A DNA stretch of 47,934 nt. It comes from Zelonia costaricensis (taxonomy: Eukaryota > Euglenozoa > Kinetoplastea > Trypanosomatida > Trypanosomatidae). Shown piece by piece: positions 38,767-47,933 of the stretch. Every line of letters starts with the position of its first letter. The first letter of the stretch is position 1. The stretch covers positions 1 through 47,934 of the forward strand of contig JASAOO010003366.1 of the NCBI GenBank assembly GCA_030849075.1, written 5' to 3'. The translations under genes were made by a program, and so were the position numbers. The notes below the pieces were generated by a model that saw only the letters and a program-made list of their open reading frames with translations, did no database searches and was not told the origin of the DNA.

Positions 38767-40751
38767 GGCGGACGGCTGCGTCGCTGGGTGCAATGAGAGG
38801 AGTCCCGCTCGAGGCGAACACCCCACCGCGTCCTTGTCGAGCAACCACGAGTCGGTACGGGAAGTGCGAGGGCAGCGTCGAGTGCTGGGAAAAGAGAAGA
38901 TAGAAGCGCAAGCAGGACGCGTGAGCGTGACAGGGGCGGAGACCGACCGCGTGCCTCACCGCGACAGCGTCAGCCTACAGAATGCGGTCGGCTTTTTTTT
39001 TCTTTGCCGGGCTGTGTATGGGAGGGGGGCGAAGCAGCACAAGCAGTGGAAGACGACGAAAGAAGTGTGGGTGGCAAAGCAAGCACGAGTTGCTTCGCGG
39101 GCACGCTGTCCCTTGCACAAGGCGCTCACGTCTGGCGCCAGCCTCCCGCACAGCGCCACTGAAACAGTGCACACGGACCGCATTGGGCTGCAAGGGTGGG
39201 GATTGGTGGAACTGCGTAGGCTCGCGGTGCACTGCGAGCACGCCCGCACTGCCCCATTTCGCTTGTGTCATCTGAATTCGTTTTCCGCGGAGAGGGTATC
39301 GGGTGGAGGGGAGTATATAACGAATAGTGGTAGGGGGCGGGGCCCCCGGCTTGTGCGACGACGGCGCGTGCGTGTGAATGTGCCGCGCATCTTCGTAGGA
39401 ACTGCGGCCGCAAAACAGAGAAAAAAACGAAGGAGCGGAGCCCGTATGAGCACCGAATTCTCGCAATTACGTCGACGCACGACTTCTCGCCGCCAGCACA
39501 GAAGAGCGGATGGAAGAGGCAGTCGGGCTCCTCACGCTTCGTGAGCTCACGAAGCCGAGAGCCAAAGATGGGCTAAGAACAAAGAGAGAAGAAAAGGGGC
39601 AAAGCGAGGCAGGACGTCAGCACCGAGTGGAAACTGAAGAGAGCGTGGAAATAATAAGAAGGGAAGGAATGCGGCGCGCAGTGCTCGCCCGCACAGGCAG
39701 GCAGGCAGAGAAAAGGCAAAGAAAAGGCAGTTGCACGTGTGTCTTACGCCACACGATCAACGGCAGAGCTCAGGAGGAAAAGGGGGCGTTGAAGGCGCAC
39801 TCACGGCAATCGAGACGTGGGGGCGTCAGAGGCGTAGGAAATCGCGGGGGACCAACCACGGGCCTCGCTGCCGTGACCGCTCCATCAGCCGTGTCTCGGC
39901 ACACGTCGAGCGTTGAGGGAGAAAGCGAGGGAGCCACACGGTCACCTCGTCCCAACAGTCACCTCGCGATCGTCGTGGGGACGCGACACACGCCGAATGT
40001 AGAAAAAAAAAGACGGCGGCGACGGCACATCCCAACACGAGCAAAGGGCGCACATTGAAGTCCGTGTCAAGAGGCGCCGAGAAGAGTTGAGGCGGCCGCC
40101 AGCAGGAGAAACACGATCCGGTGGGTGTGGCGCGCGGTCGGTAGGAGAAGGAAACGGAGGAAGGAGAAGGAGAAGGGCGAGCACAGGGGCACAACCGCTG
40201 AACAAAACCGGAAAAAAAAGACACCGCAGACACGCAGAGGAGTAACTGACACGCCACACACTCTGGCGCGAAAGCACGAATATAGAATAGCGGAGAGGAG
40301 GGGGTAGGAGGAGGACGAGAGAGAGAGACGTTGCACAGGAAGTCCGACAAGACACTTACGCGTCTGCCGTACGCCAACCTGCACGAGGACACACACACAC
40401 ACAAAAAAGAGCAACACACGAGCGTATCCAGGATCGGTGCGAGTGACCGCGAGGTTGCTGGTGCGAGCAGTGTGGGGCAGGAAAGTGACTGCTCGCTCTG
40501 CATCGGATACTTGCACCGAGAGCGCGGAGTCTGACTGAAGAGGGCAGTGGGCACTGACCTCTGACACAGAGTCCTGCCCTCCTCATCCCCGCAGCAACCC
40601 TTGACTGCCACACAGCGTGCAAGCAAACGCATCGATATCTCTTCCACTTCTGTACTCGTCACTTAAGCGAGAATGCGGCAGTTTCTACCGTCAACCATCA
40701 TCAACGCCAGCGCCATGTTCGCTGTCCTAACTTCTCTACTCGCTGTGGCGA
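38767..40751. other. Two-kilobase stretch without a convincing gene
   Basis: The longest gene-free stretch of the window, between the SET-domain gene and the truncated D-xylulose reductase. Minus-strand frames up to 278 codons (39826-40662) are Ser/Cys/Arg/Pro-rich and domain-less. It holds a T-run near 38992-39001 and A-runs near 39420, 40000 and 40210. It may be a long 3' UTR, or the site of a lost gene. Confidence 0.5.
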
Positions 40752-41740
40752 TCAGAGCTTGCTGAGCTTCTCCCCATCCACCTGGATTATGATCTTGATA
40801 TCCTTCGGGTCCTTCCGCAAGGCGCGTCGATAAGCCTTCACACCGTCCTTCAGCGAGTACTTGGCGCTGATCAGCGGCTTCACGTTTATCTTTCCAGAGC
40901 TGAGAACACGAATCGCGTTCGGATACACGTTGCGGTAGCGGAAGATGGTCTGGAACGTGATCTCCTTCGCTTGTAGGGACACAATGTCCACGAGAATTGG
41001 CTTCACCGGCATGCCCACCAGCACGCACGTCGCGCCTGGGGCGGCGTACTCGTAGATCAGCGGGTAGGCTGAGCCGGCACCGCTGCACTCGAACACGCGG
41101 TCACATCCATTCTTCGCAGTGAGCTCGTCCACGACACGGCGGAGCTCTGCACCGTTCCGCGAGTCCACCGGGACCAGCCCCGGGTACTGGCGCGCCACTT
41201 CCAGCCGGTCCTTCTGCACATCACAGATCACCACTGTTGAGCAGCCACCAGCAAGAGCCGCGAGAGCCGTGAGAATACCGATGGTCCCAGAGCCGATCAC
41301 AAGCGCAACATCGCCGGGCTTGATGCCCGCCTTCGTCGCGGCAAACATGCCCACAGCCATCGGCTCGCACATCGCGCCCTCCTCGTAGCTCAAGTTATCC
41401 GGCAGCTTAAAGCACAGCGCCGCGGGGTGGATGATCGTCGAACTCGTGCACCCGTGTGTTGGCGGGCACGCAAAAAACGTTACCGCGGGGTCCAGGTTGT
41501 ACAGCCCGCTCAGCGTCTGCGGCGAGTCCCAGCGCGGGATGCCCGGCTCCAAAGCAACACGGTCTCCTGCCTTGAGCGTCTTCACCTCCGAGCCCACCGC
41601 GACAACCGTGCCCGACGCCTCGTGGCCGAGGATCATCGGCTTCTCCACCTTGAAGGGACCGATGTAGCCGTGCTTTTCAGCGTCTTCTTCGTCGAGACCG
41701 CCATCTCATTGCGAGTGGCTTGCACGTCCACCGAAGGTGG
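40752..41740 (-). pseudogene. 5'-truncated D-xylulose reductase / sorbitol dehydrogenase (zinc ADH family)
   Basis: The recognisable part begins around 41740 and runs to the stop at 40752, giving the last 300 or so residues of a medium-chain, zinc-dependent polyol dehydrogenase (normally about 350). These oxidise xylitol or sorbitol with NAD+. MILGHEASGTVV holds a zinc-ligand His-Glu pair, and VIGSGTIGILTALAAL the Rossmann GxGxxG. The C-terminus is complete. The reading frame from 41648 opens with GTG, not ATG; residues continue upstream (EKHGYIGPFKV) to an in-frame TGA at 41706-41708. Related sequence resumes in the next frame just upstream, so a one-base frameshift is likely near 41700-41705. 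The first 50 or so residues, including the GICGSD cysteine that binds the catalytic zinc, are not found; a 10-bp inverted repeat sits at the break. A residual truncated protein is possible but should lack activity. Confidence 0.75.
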
Positions 41741-41745
41741 ACGTG
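41723..41745. repeat. Perfect 10-bp inverted repeat at the dehydrogenase break point
   Basis: CACGTCCACC at 41723-41732 and GGTGGACGTG at 41736-41745 are perfect inverted copies around a 3-nt loop. The match to the dehydrogenase ends here. The right arm abuts the A-rich tract. Confidence 0.95.
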
Positions 41746-42139
41746 GAAAAGAGAAGGAAAAAGAAAAGAAAAAAAAAAAAAAAGAAGGGGGAAAAAGGAG
41801 TAATAGAAAAACACGGAGGGTGCAACGTGAATCGGAGAGACAGTCGCCAGTGACGTTTCCAGTCCAGCATCGTCCCGCAGCGTTGGGGAGAGTGTTCATC
41901 GCCTTTCATTGCCGCGTGCCCGGGAACAGCGGGGGTGAGGGAAGCCTCAGAGCCCCACTCGTGTGACTCTTCCCAGGACGACGCCCCGTCACTGTAGGGG
42001 CCCTGCGTCAGGAAACAAACGTTCCCTGACACGTCCCTAAAATAGGAGGTGGTGCCCACCGGATCTCACACCCGAAGGTAGGAGAAGGTGGGCGGTGGGG
42101 ACGAGCGCCCGTGCGCTCCTCACGGCCGGGGAATCCCGT
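41741..42139. other. A-rich tract and junction between dehydrogenase pseudogene and LINE
   Basis: About 400 nt without a gene. On the plus strand 41746-41807 is very A/G-rich (a run of 15 or so A), hence a strong T/C tract on the coding strand. It could be the splice tract of the broken dehydrogenase gene, or an A-rich tail of a plus-sense retroposon. A small hairpin (GTCAGG at 42007-42012 with CCTGAC at 42025-42030) lies in the remaining part, probably the LINE 3' region. Confidence 0.5.
42007..42030. repeat. Short hairpin in the probable LINE 3' UTR
   Basis: Six-base perfect arms, extended by AAC/GTT after one mismatch, with a 4-nt loop, about 110 nt downstream of the LINE ORF2 stop. Stem-loops in 3' UTRs can be read by LINE reverse transcriptases; here the role is speculative. 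Confidence 0.45.
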
Positions 42140-45100
42140 TCATTCCTCGGCCATGAAACGACGATAGTGGCTGATCGCTGCATATGGGGCTGTCCAGAGG
42201 GACCGGAGTGTGAGCCCCGGATCCTGCGGTGGGAAGTGCGGGCAAGCGAACAGATGTTGCACCGCGCCAACGGACCCCGCGGTCACGCTGGAAGTGCGGG
42301 TGCGTGCCTGTCCACAATGAGGGCAATCGTCGGTGCGCTCATGTGCCCATCCGCCGAGAGCATGACACACCCCAGTGCGGAGTTGTAGGAGGGTGCGTTG
42401 CTGGCGGTTGGAGAGGAGGAGGCGTAGGAAGTCAGAGGACGGTGTCCCTGATCCGGTAGCCTGGAAACACAGCGTGGATTGGGCCGCCACGCTAGTGTCA
42501 TAGGCGGTCGTCGCCTCCTGTGAGGCGGGGCGGAGCACGTCCTTGGGCCAGAGTGGCTCCGTGGGGACGGCAGAGACGGCGCGAGCTGCCATGGCGTCAG
42601 CTACCGCGTTGAGCGCGGCGGCCTCGCCACGACAGTCGTCGAGGAGGAGGGGAAGGAGGGCGGCGGGGGGAAGGCGCTTGCGGCGTGCGAGCTCTTCTTC
42701 CTCCTGGGAAGGGTCGTCCTCCGTGTGGGAAAACACGAACACCAGATGTACGGCCGGGGTGGGTATTCGTGCCAGAAGGAACCAGATGTGCTCCAGCTCC
42801 TCGTCGTGCTGGCGAAATGGGCCCTTCTGGAGTGCGTGCAGGGTCGAGAGAGAGTCCGTGACTACCCGTATCGGGGGCAGGATGTCGCCCTCCACGCCCT
42901 GTGTGTGTGCCACGTGATAGAGGTGCTCCAGTGCTTTCCGGATGGCAGCTCGCTCCATTGAATAGCTACACGCCCCTTCGCCAAGGGACAGGAGGCCAAA
43001 TTCTGTGGCACCGTTGCCGGTGATCACATAGGCGCCTCCCGAGCCATCTGTCGTGATGGACGCGTCGGTCCATAGCCCGATGGGGGTCTGCGAGCGTTCG
43101 AGCTGGAGGGCGTTGAACTCCCTCAGGTCGGCCGTGGGGGTCGTCGGGGATTTCGTGATGCGGCGGCCATGGAGGGTGAGGGTGGTGTGGAAGGTGCAGC
43201 GGCGGAGGGCCTCAAGATACCCACGGTACGGCACCCGGGTGAACTGCGGCCACTGACGGCGTTGGATAGCGACGTCGGCGGGGATAGGGCGCAGTTGTGA
43301 GCGCCACGTAGGGTGAGCGGCGCCCTCGTCGTAGGGAATGCGGTGTTCCACGGACACCGTGCGCGTGCGGAGGTCGAGCCGGGGGGCGGGGGTGGCGGTG
43401 GCAGCCATGAGGAAGCTAAACTGAGAGGGAAGCTTCCATACCCGCTCACAGACGCGGAAGCCGGCGACGGCTGATTCGCATGCGAGGGAGCGAACGCCGG
43501 CCTCCATCAGCACAGACTCGTTTCGTGCCGACCGGAGCGTCTTGGTCATGGTGCGGCAGATGCGCCGCCACGTGCGGTCCAGGAGGTTCTTACACCTCTC
43601 GGACGCTGCCGGCCAAATGACGGGAAGGAGGTACGCCAGCTGTGACAGCGCGGTGGCTCGCAATACCTGGCCCAGGAGACTCGGAGCCAAGTAGGGGAGA
43701 CGATCGTGGACCTGTCGGAGAACTTGAAGCACAGTATCCTCGATGTATTCCGCGTGCGGCGTGAACGTAAGCCGGGTATCGAGGCGGAGGCCAAGAACCC
43801 GGATGGGGGGAGTGGGATCTATGGTGGAGGTGTTGAGCGGCGGGATCAGGACGTATCGGGCACCTCCGATGGAAAGGCGAGTGGGGCAGGTGGGGGCGAG
43901 CGGGGGGCCTTTGCTGGAACGGCTGAACCAGCGGCCCTCGGTCTTCGTACTGATCACCACCCCATTCTTGGCAGCCCATGTAGCGATGCGGTGAAGCATG
44001 ACTTGAGCAAAGGTAGCGCAGAGTCTGGGGGAGTGGCCCGCGACCCAGATGGTGAGGTCGTCTGCGTACGCCCCGAAGTTGACCATGGGGGCACAGTATT
44101 GGGTCGAACTGGGCAGATGGTCCGGCCAGGGGAGGCCTTCCCCGAGGCGAAGGCTCGCATAGGCGTTATGGAGCTCCGCGGTGAGGGGATCGTCGGACGG
44201 TGGAGGGTGCGTGAAGACCGCGTTGGTCAGCCGCAGACCGTCCCAGTGAGTTTTCAGCTCGGCTAACTCATCCAGGAGGTCGTCCATGGCGAGGTGCCAC
44301 AGGAGGGGTGCGATGACGGAACCCTGTGGGCACCCAACTTCACAGGGGGTAGGGGCGGAGAAGCGGCCGGCCGCATACACGCGCTGGGTCCTATCCATCA
44401 GGTAGGCACGGATCCAGCGGATGATGTACTCAGGGGCGCGCTTGCGGCGGAGGGCCCACTCGATCTTCTCGGGAGTGACGCGACAGAAGGCGTCCGTGAA
44501 GTCGACGGCGACGAGGAGACTGGAGTAGGCCAAACGCCCTTTGCTCGCGTGCGGCCACCGCGATTTGTAGCGGAGGCCGTCGCTGAGCGAGCTCACCATG
44601 TGGCCCATGAGCATCTCTGCAGACAGACCACGACGGAAGCCGAATTGGCGGGGGTTCAGCGCCAAGGGAGTACCGTCCAGGGTACGAAAATGGTGTGCCA
44701 GTCGCTGGATGACCACGCCTTCCAGCACTCGACAGCACAAGTTCGTGATGGCGACGGGACGGTATGAGGACGGGACCCCGCGGTCCTTGTCCCCGCCCTT
44801 GTACAAGGGGATGACGTCGGAGCGACGCCACTCCTTGGGCACCACTCCATCGCGCAGCATGGCGGAGAGCGCGGTTGCCAAACGCTGCAGCAGAGGCGGA
44901 GGAAGGTGGCGCAGGAGGAGCGGTTTGACGCCCCAAGTGTCGGCGGCCTGGTTGGGGTTGAGGCGGAGAATGATGAGGCGGAGTTCGAGGGACGTCACCT
45001 CGGTGTCCGTGGGGTCGTGGAGGAGGGAGCGGCGTACTGGATCGGGGCGGCTGTGCTCGTTGTGTTCGCGGAGTGCTGCGCTGTACTGGACGCAGGGGTC

Positions 45101-46852
45101 GGCCGAGCAGCGGTCCGTCTTGCTCCGGAAGGCGGCCGCGAAAGCAGAGCACATCGCGCGCGGGCCCAGGGGGCGTCCAGTGGAGGAGGAGAGGGAGGGG
45201 GGTGCGGCATCTTTCGGCGGCGTGCAGTATGCCCATAGCGCCTTGGACCAGTCCGCGTCCCTCCTGCGTGCGGCAAGAAGGGCGTCGGCGTTGGCGCGCT
45301 CAACTGAACGGATGTGGGCAATAATGGCGGCCCGGTGTGCCCGAATCGCCTCCGTGATGTCCGGCAAGCGCGAGGCCATGGCTTGTTGCACGGCGCGGCT
45401 CGTGTCAAGGACGGTCTGCGGCCAGGGGGCGGGGCGGGTGTAGGCCCGGCGCTTGCTGCAGGGGAGGTGGCGGAGGACGGAGGAGAGGGTCCGGGACAGG
45501 GCCGCGTAATGCGCGGTGGCGGGGAGGTGGGGTTGGGGGAGGGGGTGACGCGCGTGGTGATCGTTGCAGAGGGCCGTGATCGTCTCGCCATCCTGGAGCC
45601 GGCTCCAGGCGATGAGAGGACAGCGGGAGACCACCTGGTGATGGGCGGTCACCCGCAGGGTGACCTCTGTGCAGATCGGGAAATGGTCGCTCACCGCCAT
45701 GAGCGACGACTGCGTGGGGGCGTGGCGTGAGCCGTCGATGACGGCGAATGAGCAGCGGAGGTGGGCGCGGTGGAGAACGATGTCGGGGGTGGTGCCGTCA
45801 TGTCCCGAGGATGGTGCGCGGCGGGAGACGGATCCATCGTTCGCCACCATCCAGTCGCTGCGGAGAGTGTGTGCGTAGAGCTCCGAGCCGCGATCCGAGA
45901 GACTGGCCTCTGAGTGCCAATCGCGGACGCTGCGAGTGAGGTGTGGACTCCACGTGAAGTGGTGAGTGTTGAGGTCACCGACGAGAAGCTCCACGCCTTG
46001 TTGCTCCAGCGAAGTGATCGCCCCCTCGAGGATGGGGATTTCTGGGACGGGCAGGGAGTACTGGGGCGGAAAATAGGCGCAGCAGAGGCCGACATGCTGC
46101 GGGTCGGCGTCGCGGAGGAGGCCCACGTAGACGGCGCATACCTCAAGGCGTGCCGAGGTCGCGGCGTCGAGCGTAAGCGGGAGGGGGGCGTAGTGCACCC
46201 GGGCTGTGTCGACCAGGATGCAGACTCCGCCACCCCGGCGGCCTGGGCCCCGGAAGGCGTGCGCCACCTGCACGTACCCGAGCGCTGCGAACGACTCCTT
46301 CGCGGTGCCCTTCCAGGAGCGGACCTCCTGAAAGGCTAGGACGTGTGGGCGAGGGCCGTACGCGACGAGCTGTGCGTAGACGGCGGCAAGGTCGGCGGTG
46401 CCGTTACGCACATTGTGGCTCACCACGATGAGCTTGTCCCGGAGCGGCGCGGCGGTCGTGCCCGGTCCCCTTGTCGAGTTGCGGAAAGGGTTCGGGGGAG
46501 GGTCCGGGCGGGCCCGCTTGCGGCCGGCAAGAGGTGGGCTGGGTGGTGGGCGTGGAGGGGGATGGGGCAGGGGGTTGGAGGGGGCGGTGTGGTGCTCACT
46601 GCTGGGGGACCAGCATGCGGCATAGGGACTCCGCCGCGATGCCAAGGCGGCGGAGCCCCTGTTGTGCCAGTGTGCGGCGGAGGTGCGGGCGGCTTGGCAT
46701 GTGGGCTGCCTTGCGGGTGGCCCTGGGGGGACGAGATGAGGGCGGGGAGGAGGTGCGGCGGGGGCGGACGGCCCGGGGGCGAGATGGCGGCCGCCCCGGG
46801 GCGCCTGCGGAACGGCGTGTTGCGGCGGGTGGTAGGACCATGGCTGGGGCAC
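42140..46852 (-). CDS. LINE ORF2: endonuclease, reverse transcriptase, RNase H polyprotein
   Basis: A continuous 1570-codon frame. It stays open up to 47083, but the only conventional start-like codon in that stretch is GTG at 46852. The first 135 residues are Pro/Arg/Ala-rich. The AP-endonuclease (EEP) domain spans about 140-400, with VVSHNVRN, FQEVRS, GDLNTHHF, TPDIVL and SDHFPICTE. The reverse transcriptase (about 690-960) has VAVDFTDAF (motif A), GCPQGSVIAPLLW (motif B) and YADDLTIWV (motif C, near 930). RNase H (about 1260-1440) shows WTDAS, SMERAAIRKAL, VVTDSLSTL and NAVADAMA, the Asp-Glu-Asp-Asp set, with a longer than usual insert before the last Asp. The C-terminus has CPHCG...HLFACPH, a metal knuckle typical of LINEs (1511-1535). 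No ATG occurs until about residue 340, inside the endonuclease, so expression from an ORF2 ATG is unlikely. Confidence 0.92.
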   Translation of the reverse strand: MPQPWSYHPPQHAVPQAPRGGRHLAPGPSAPAAPPPRPHLVPPGPPARQPTCQAARTSAAHWHNRGSAALASRRSPYAACWSPSSEHHTAPSNPLPHPPPRPPPSPPLAGRKRARPDPPPNPFRNSTRGPGTTAAPLRDKLIVVSHNVRNGTADLAAVYAQLVAYGPRPHVLAFQEVRSWKGTAKESFAALGYVQVAHAFRGPGRRGGGVCILVDTARVHYAPLPLTLDAATSARLEVCAVYVGLLRDADPQHVGLCCAYFPPQYSLPVPEIPILEGAITSLEQQGVELLVGDLNTHHFTWSPHLTRSVRDWHSEASLSDRGSELYAHTLRSDWMVANDGSVSRRAPSSGHDGTTPDIVLHRAHLRCSFAVIDGSRHAPTQSSLMAVSDHFPICTEVTLRVTAHHQVVSRCPLIAWSRLQDGETITALCNDHHARHPLPQPHLPATAHYAALSRTLSSVLRHLPCSKRRAYTRPAPWPQTVLDTSRAVQQAMASRLPDITEAIRAHRAAIIAHIRSVERANADALLAARRRDADWSKALWAYCTPPKDAAPPSLSSSTGRPLGPRAMCSAFAAAFRSKTDRCSADPCVQYSAALREHNEHSRPDPVRRSLLHDPTDTEVTSLELRLIILRLNPNQAADTWGVKPLLLRHLPPPLLQRLATALSAMLRDGVVPKEWRRSDVIPLYKGGDKDRGVPSSYRPVAITNLCCRVLEGVVIQRLAHHFRTLDGTPLALNPRQFGFRRGLSAEMLMGHMVSSLSDGLRYKSRWPHASKGRLAYSSLLVAVDFTDAFCRVTPEKIEWALRRKRAPEYIIRWIRAYLMDRTQRVYAAGRFSAPTPCEVGCPQGSVIAPLLWHLAMDDLLDELAELKTHWDGLRLTNAVFTHPPPSDDPLTAELHNAYASLRLGEGLPWPDHLPSSTQYCAPMVNFGAYADDLTIWVAGHSPRLCATFAQVMLHRIATWAAKNGVVISTKTEGRWFSRSSKGPPLAPTCPTRLSIGGARYVLIPPLNTSTIDPTPPIRVLGLRLDTRLTFTPHAEYIEDTVLQVLRQVHDRLPYLAPSLLGQVLRATALSQLAYLLPVIWPAASERCKNLLDRTWRRICRTMTKTLRSARNESVLMEAGVRSLACESAVAGFRVCERVWKLPSQFSFLMAATATPAPRLDLRTRTVSVEHRIPYDEGAAHPTWRSQLRPIPADVAIQRRQWPQFTRVPYRGYLEALRRCTFHTTLTLHGRRITKSPTTPTADLREFNALQLERSQTPIGLWTDASITTDGSGGAYVITGNGATEFGLLSLGEGACSYSMERAAIRKALEHLYHVAHTQGVEGDILPPIRVVTDSLSTLHALQKGPFRQHDEELEHIWFLLARIPTPAVHLVFVFSHTEDDPSQEEEELARRKRLPPAALLPLLLDDCRGEAAALNAVADAMAARAVSAVPTEPLWPKDVLRPASQEATTAYDTSVAAQSTLCFQATGSGTPSSDFLRLLLSNRQQRTLLQLRTGVCHALGGWAHERTDDCPHCGQARTRTSSVTAGSVGAVQHLFACPHFPPQDPGLTLRSLWTAPYAAISHYRRFMAEE

Positions 46853-47083
46853 GCCGTCGATGGCGCGCAGGGGCCGCGGAAATAGGGAGGGGGGGAAAAA
46901 ACCCCGAGCGGGGAAGGAGAGAGGGGGTGGCGTGGTGCTGTGTGCGCGGGAAAAGAGGGGCTGCCCGTGGGGGGTGCTGGTCGTCCTCGGTTGCTGCGCC
47001 GCGGGAGACGGCGGGGGGAGGGGCTGCCGCGGAGACGTCGCGGAGGGTGCTCGCGATCTGGTCCTCCGGTCGCCGTCTCTCTG
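46596..47083 (-). promoter_or_regulatory. ORF1/ORF2 overlap, candidate +1 frameshift zone
   Basis: Both frames are open across these 488 nt; ORF2 lies in the +1 frame relative to ORF1. The ORF1 codons at 46890-46904 read GGG TTT TTT CCC CCC. A Phe tRNA that slips from TTT onto TTC would enter the ORF2 frame exactly, so this is the best candidate slip site. A homopolymer sequencing error at the same runs (A at 46896-46901 and G at 46889-46895 on the plus strand) is the rival explanation. Confidence 0.35.
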
Positions 47084-47933
47084 TCAGGGCCTCTTGCATC
47101 CGCGCTTCCGCCGCTTGCACAGCCTCATGGAGCTGTCGGACCGTCGCGGAGACGGGGGCGGGGGCGATGTTGGCGGCGAGGAGGTGGGCGTGCCTGGGGT
47201 GTTCAACGCGGGCGTGCTCTAACATGTGGTGTGCAGAGAGACGAAAGTGGGGACACTCGGGGACCTGACAGAGAAAGAGCTGCGTGAAGGGCCAGTCGTA
47301 GGCATCCGCCACGAAGACAGCGCGGACAGCTGCCCGTGCGATGGTTTGCTGCGTGCGGGCGGCTTGATCCGCAAGGGATTGGAGGCGGCGAATATGGGAT
47401 TCTGTGTCTGCCAGAAGGCGGAGGAAGGGGGCGGACTCGTTCTCGAGGGGGGAAGACGGGAAGGCGGAGTTCATCACCGTCGCGAGGTAGTCGGCGTAGG
47501 TGGTCGCGGCCGGATGGCCGTCCGCGTCCAGTGGCAGGACCCGGAGGACCTTGCGGAGAATGGGGGCGCCGATGGCATTGGTGCGGGGGAGAGAGGCCCA
47601 GCGGTCCGGGAGCTGGGAAGGGAGAGGGTGCTCAGAGTCCGATGCGAGGGGCGGTGGTGGTGGAATGGCGGCGGGGGAGCGTTGCACCTCCTTCCAGCTG
47701 GTGTGCGTGAGGCGGGGAATAATCTTGACAGGAGGTGAGGCGGCCTCCAGTTGTGTGGCGTCGCCCAGTGGCTGGGAAGAGGGTGGCCCCGAGGTGCAGC
47801 TCAGCAGTGCGGAGCTGCTGGGGGGGTTGCGAGGCGCAGCCTCGTGTGGGGTGTGGGTGGTCGCCGTCGTGGTGGGTTGGTCGGCCCTGACCGTAATAGG
47901 GGGTGCAGAGGGGGGGTGGGCTGCCGGGGGGTG
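46596..47933 (-). CDS. LINE ORF1 (partial at window edge), C2H2 zinc-finger protein
   Basis: A reading frame of at least 445 codons, open to the end of the window, so its start is missing. Its last 257 nt overlap the numbered part of ORF2, and the two frames are both open across 46596-47083. A C2H2-type finger (CQVPECPHFRLSAHHMLEH, about 215-240 of the visible part) is followed by two helices (VSATVRQLHEAVQAAEARMQ, EALTERRRPEDQIAST). The rest is Pro/Thr/Ser-rich. LINE ORF1 proteins bind element RNA; a finger at this place would suit that role. The C-terminus ends LCRMLVPQQ. The first GTG in the frame (47687) is not the start because coding-like sequence continues upstream to the edge. Confidence 0.75.
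   Translation of the reverse strand, partial: HPPAAHPPSAPPITVRADQPTTTATTHTPHEAAPRNPPSSSALLSCTSGPPSSQPLGDATQLEAASPPVKIIPRLTHTSWKEVQRSPAAIPPPPPLASDSEHPLPSQLPDRWASLPRTNAIGAPILRKVLRVLPLDADGHPAATTYADYLATVMNSAFPSSPLENESAPFLRLLADTESHIRRLQSLADQAARTQQTIARAAVRAVFVADAYDWPFTQLFLCQVPECPHFRLSAHHMLEHARVEHPRHAHLLAANIAPAPVSATVRQLHEAVQAAEARMQEALTERRRPEDQIASTLRDVSAAAPPPAVSRGAATEDDQHPPRAAPLFPRTQHHATPSLLPRSGFFPPLPISAAPARHRRRAPAMVLPPAATRRSAGAPGRPPSRPRAVRPRRTSSPPSSRPPRATRKAAHMPSRPHLRRTLAQQGLRRLGIAAESLCRMLVPQQ

Noticed and set aside
39826..40662. Minus-strand frame of 278 codons in the 2-kb gap
   Set aside because: It is Ser/Cys/Pro/Arg-rich with erratic hydrophobic runs and no domain, so it is more like a translated UTR.
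41746..41807. Poly-A tail of the LINE
   Set aside because: The tract is A-rich on the plus strand, but the LINE is minus-sense, so its tail would show as T on the plus strand.
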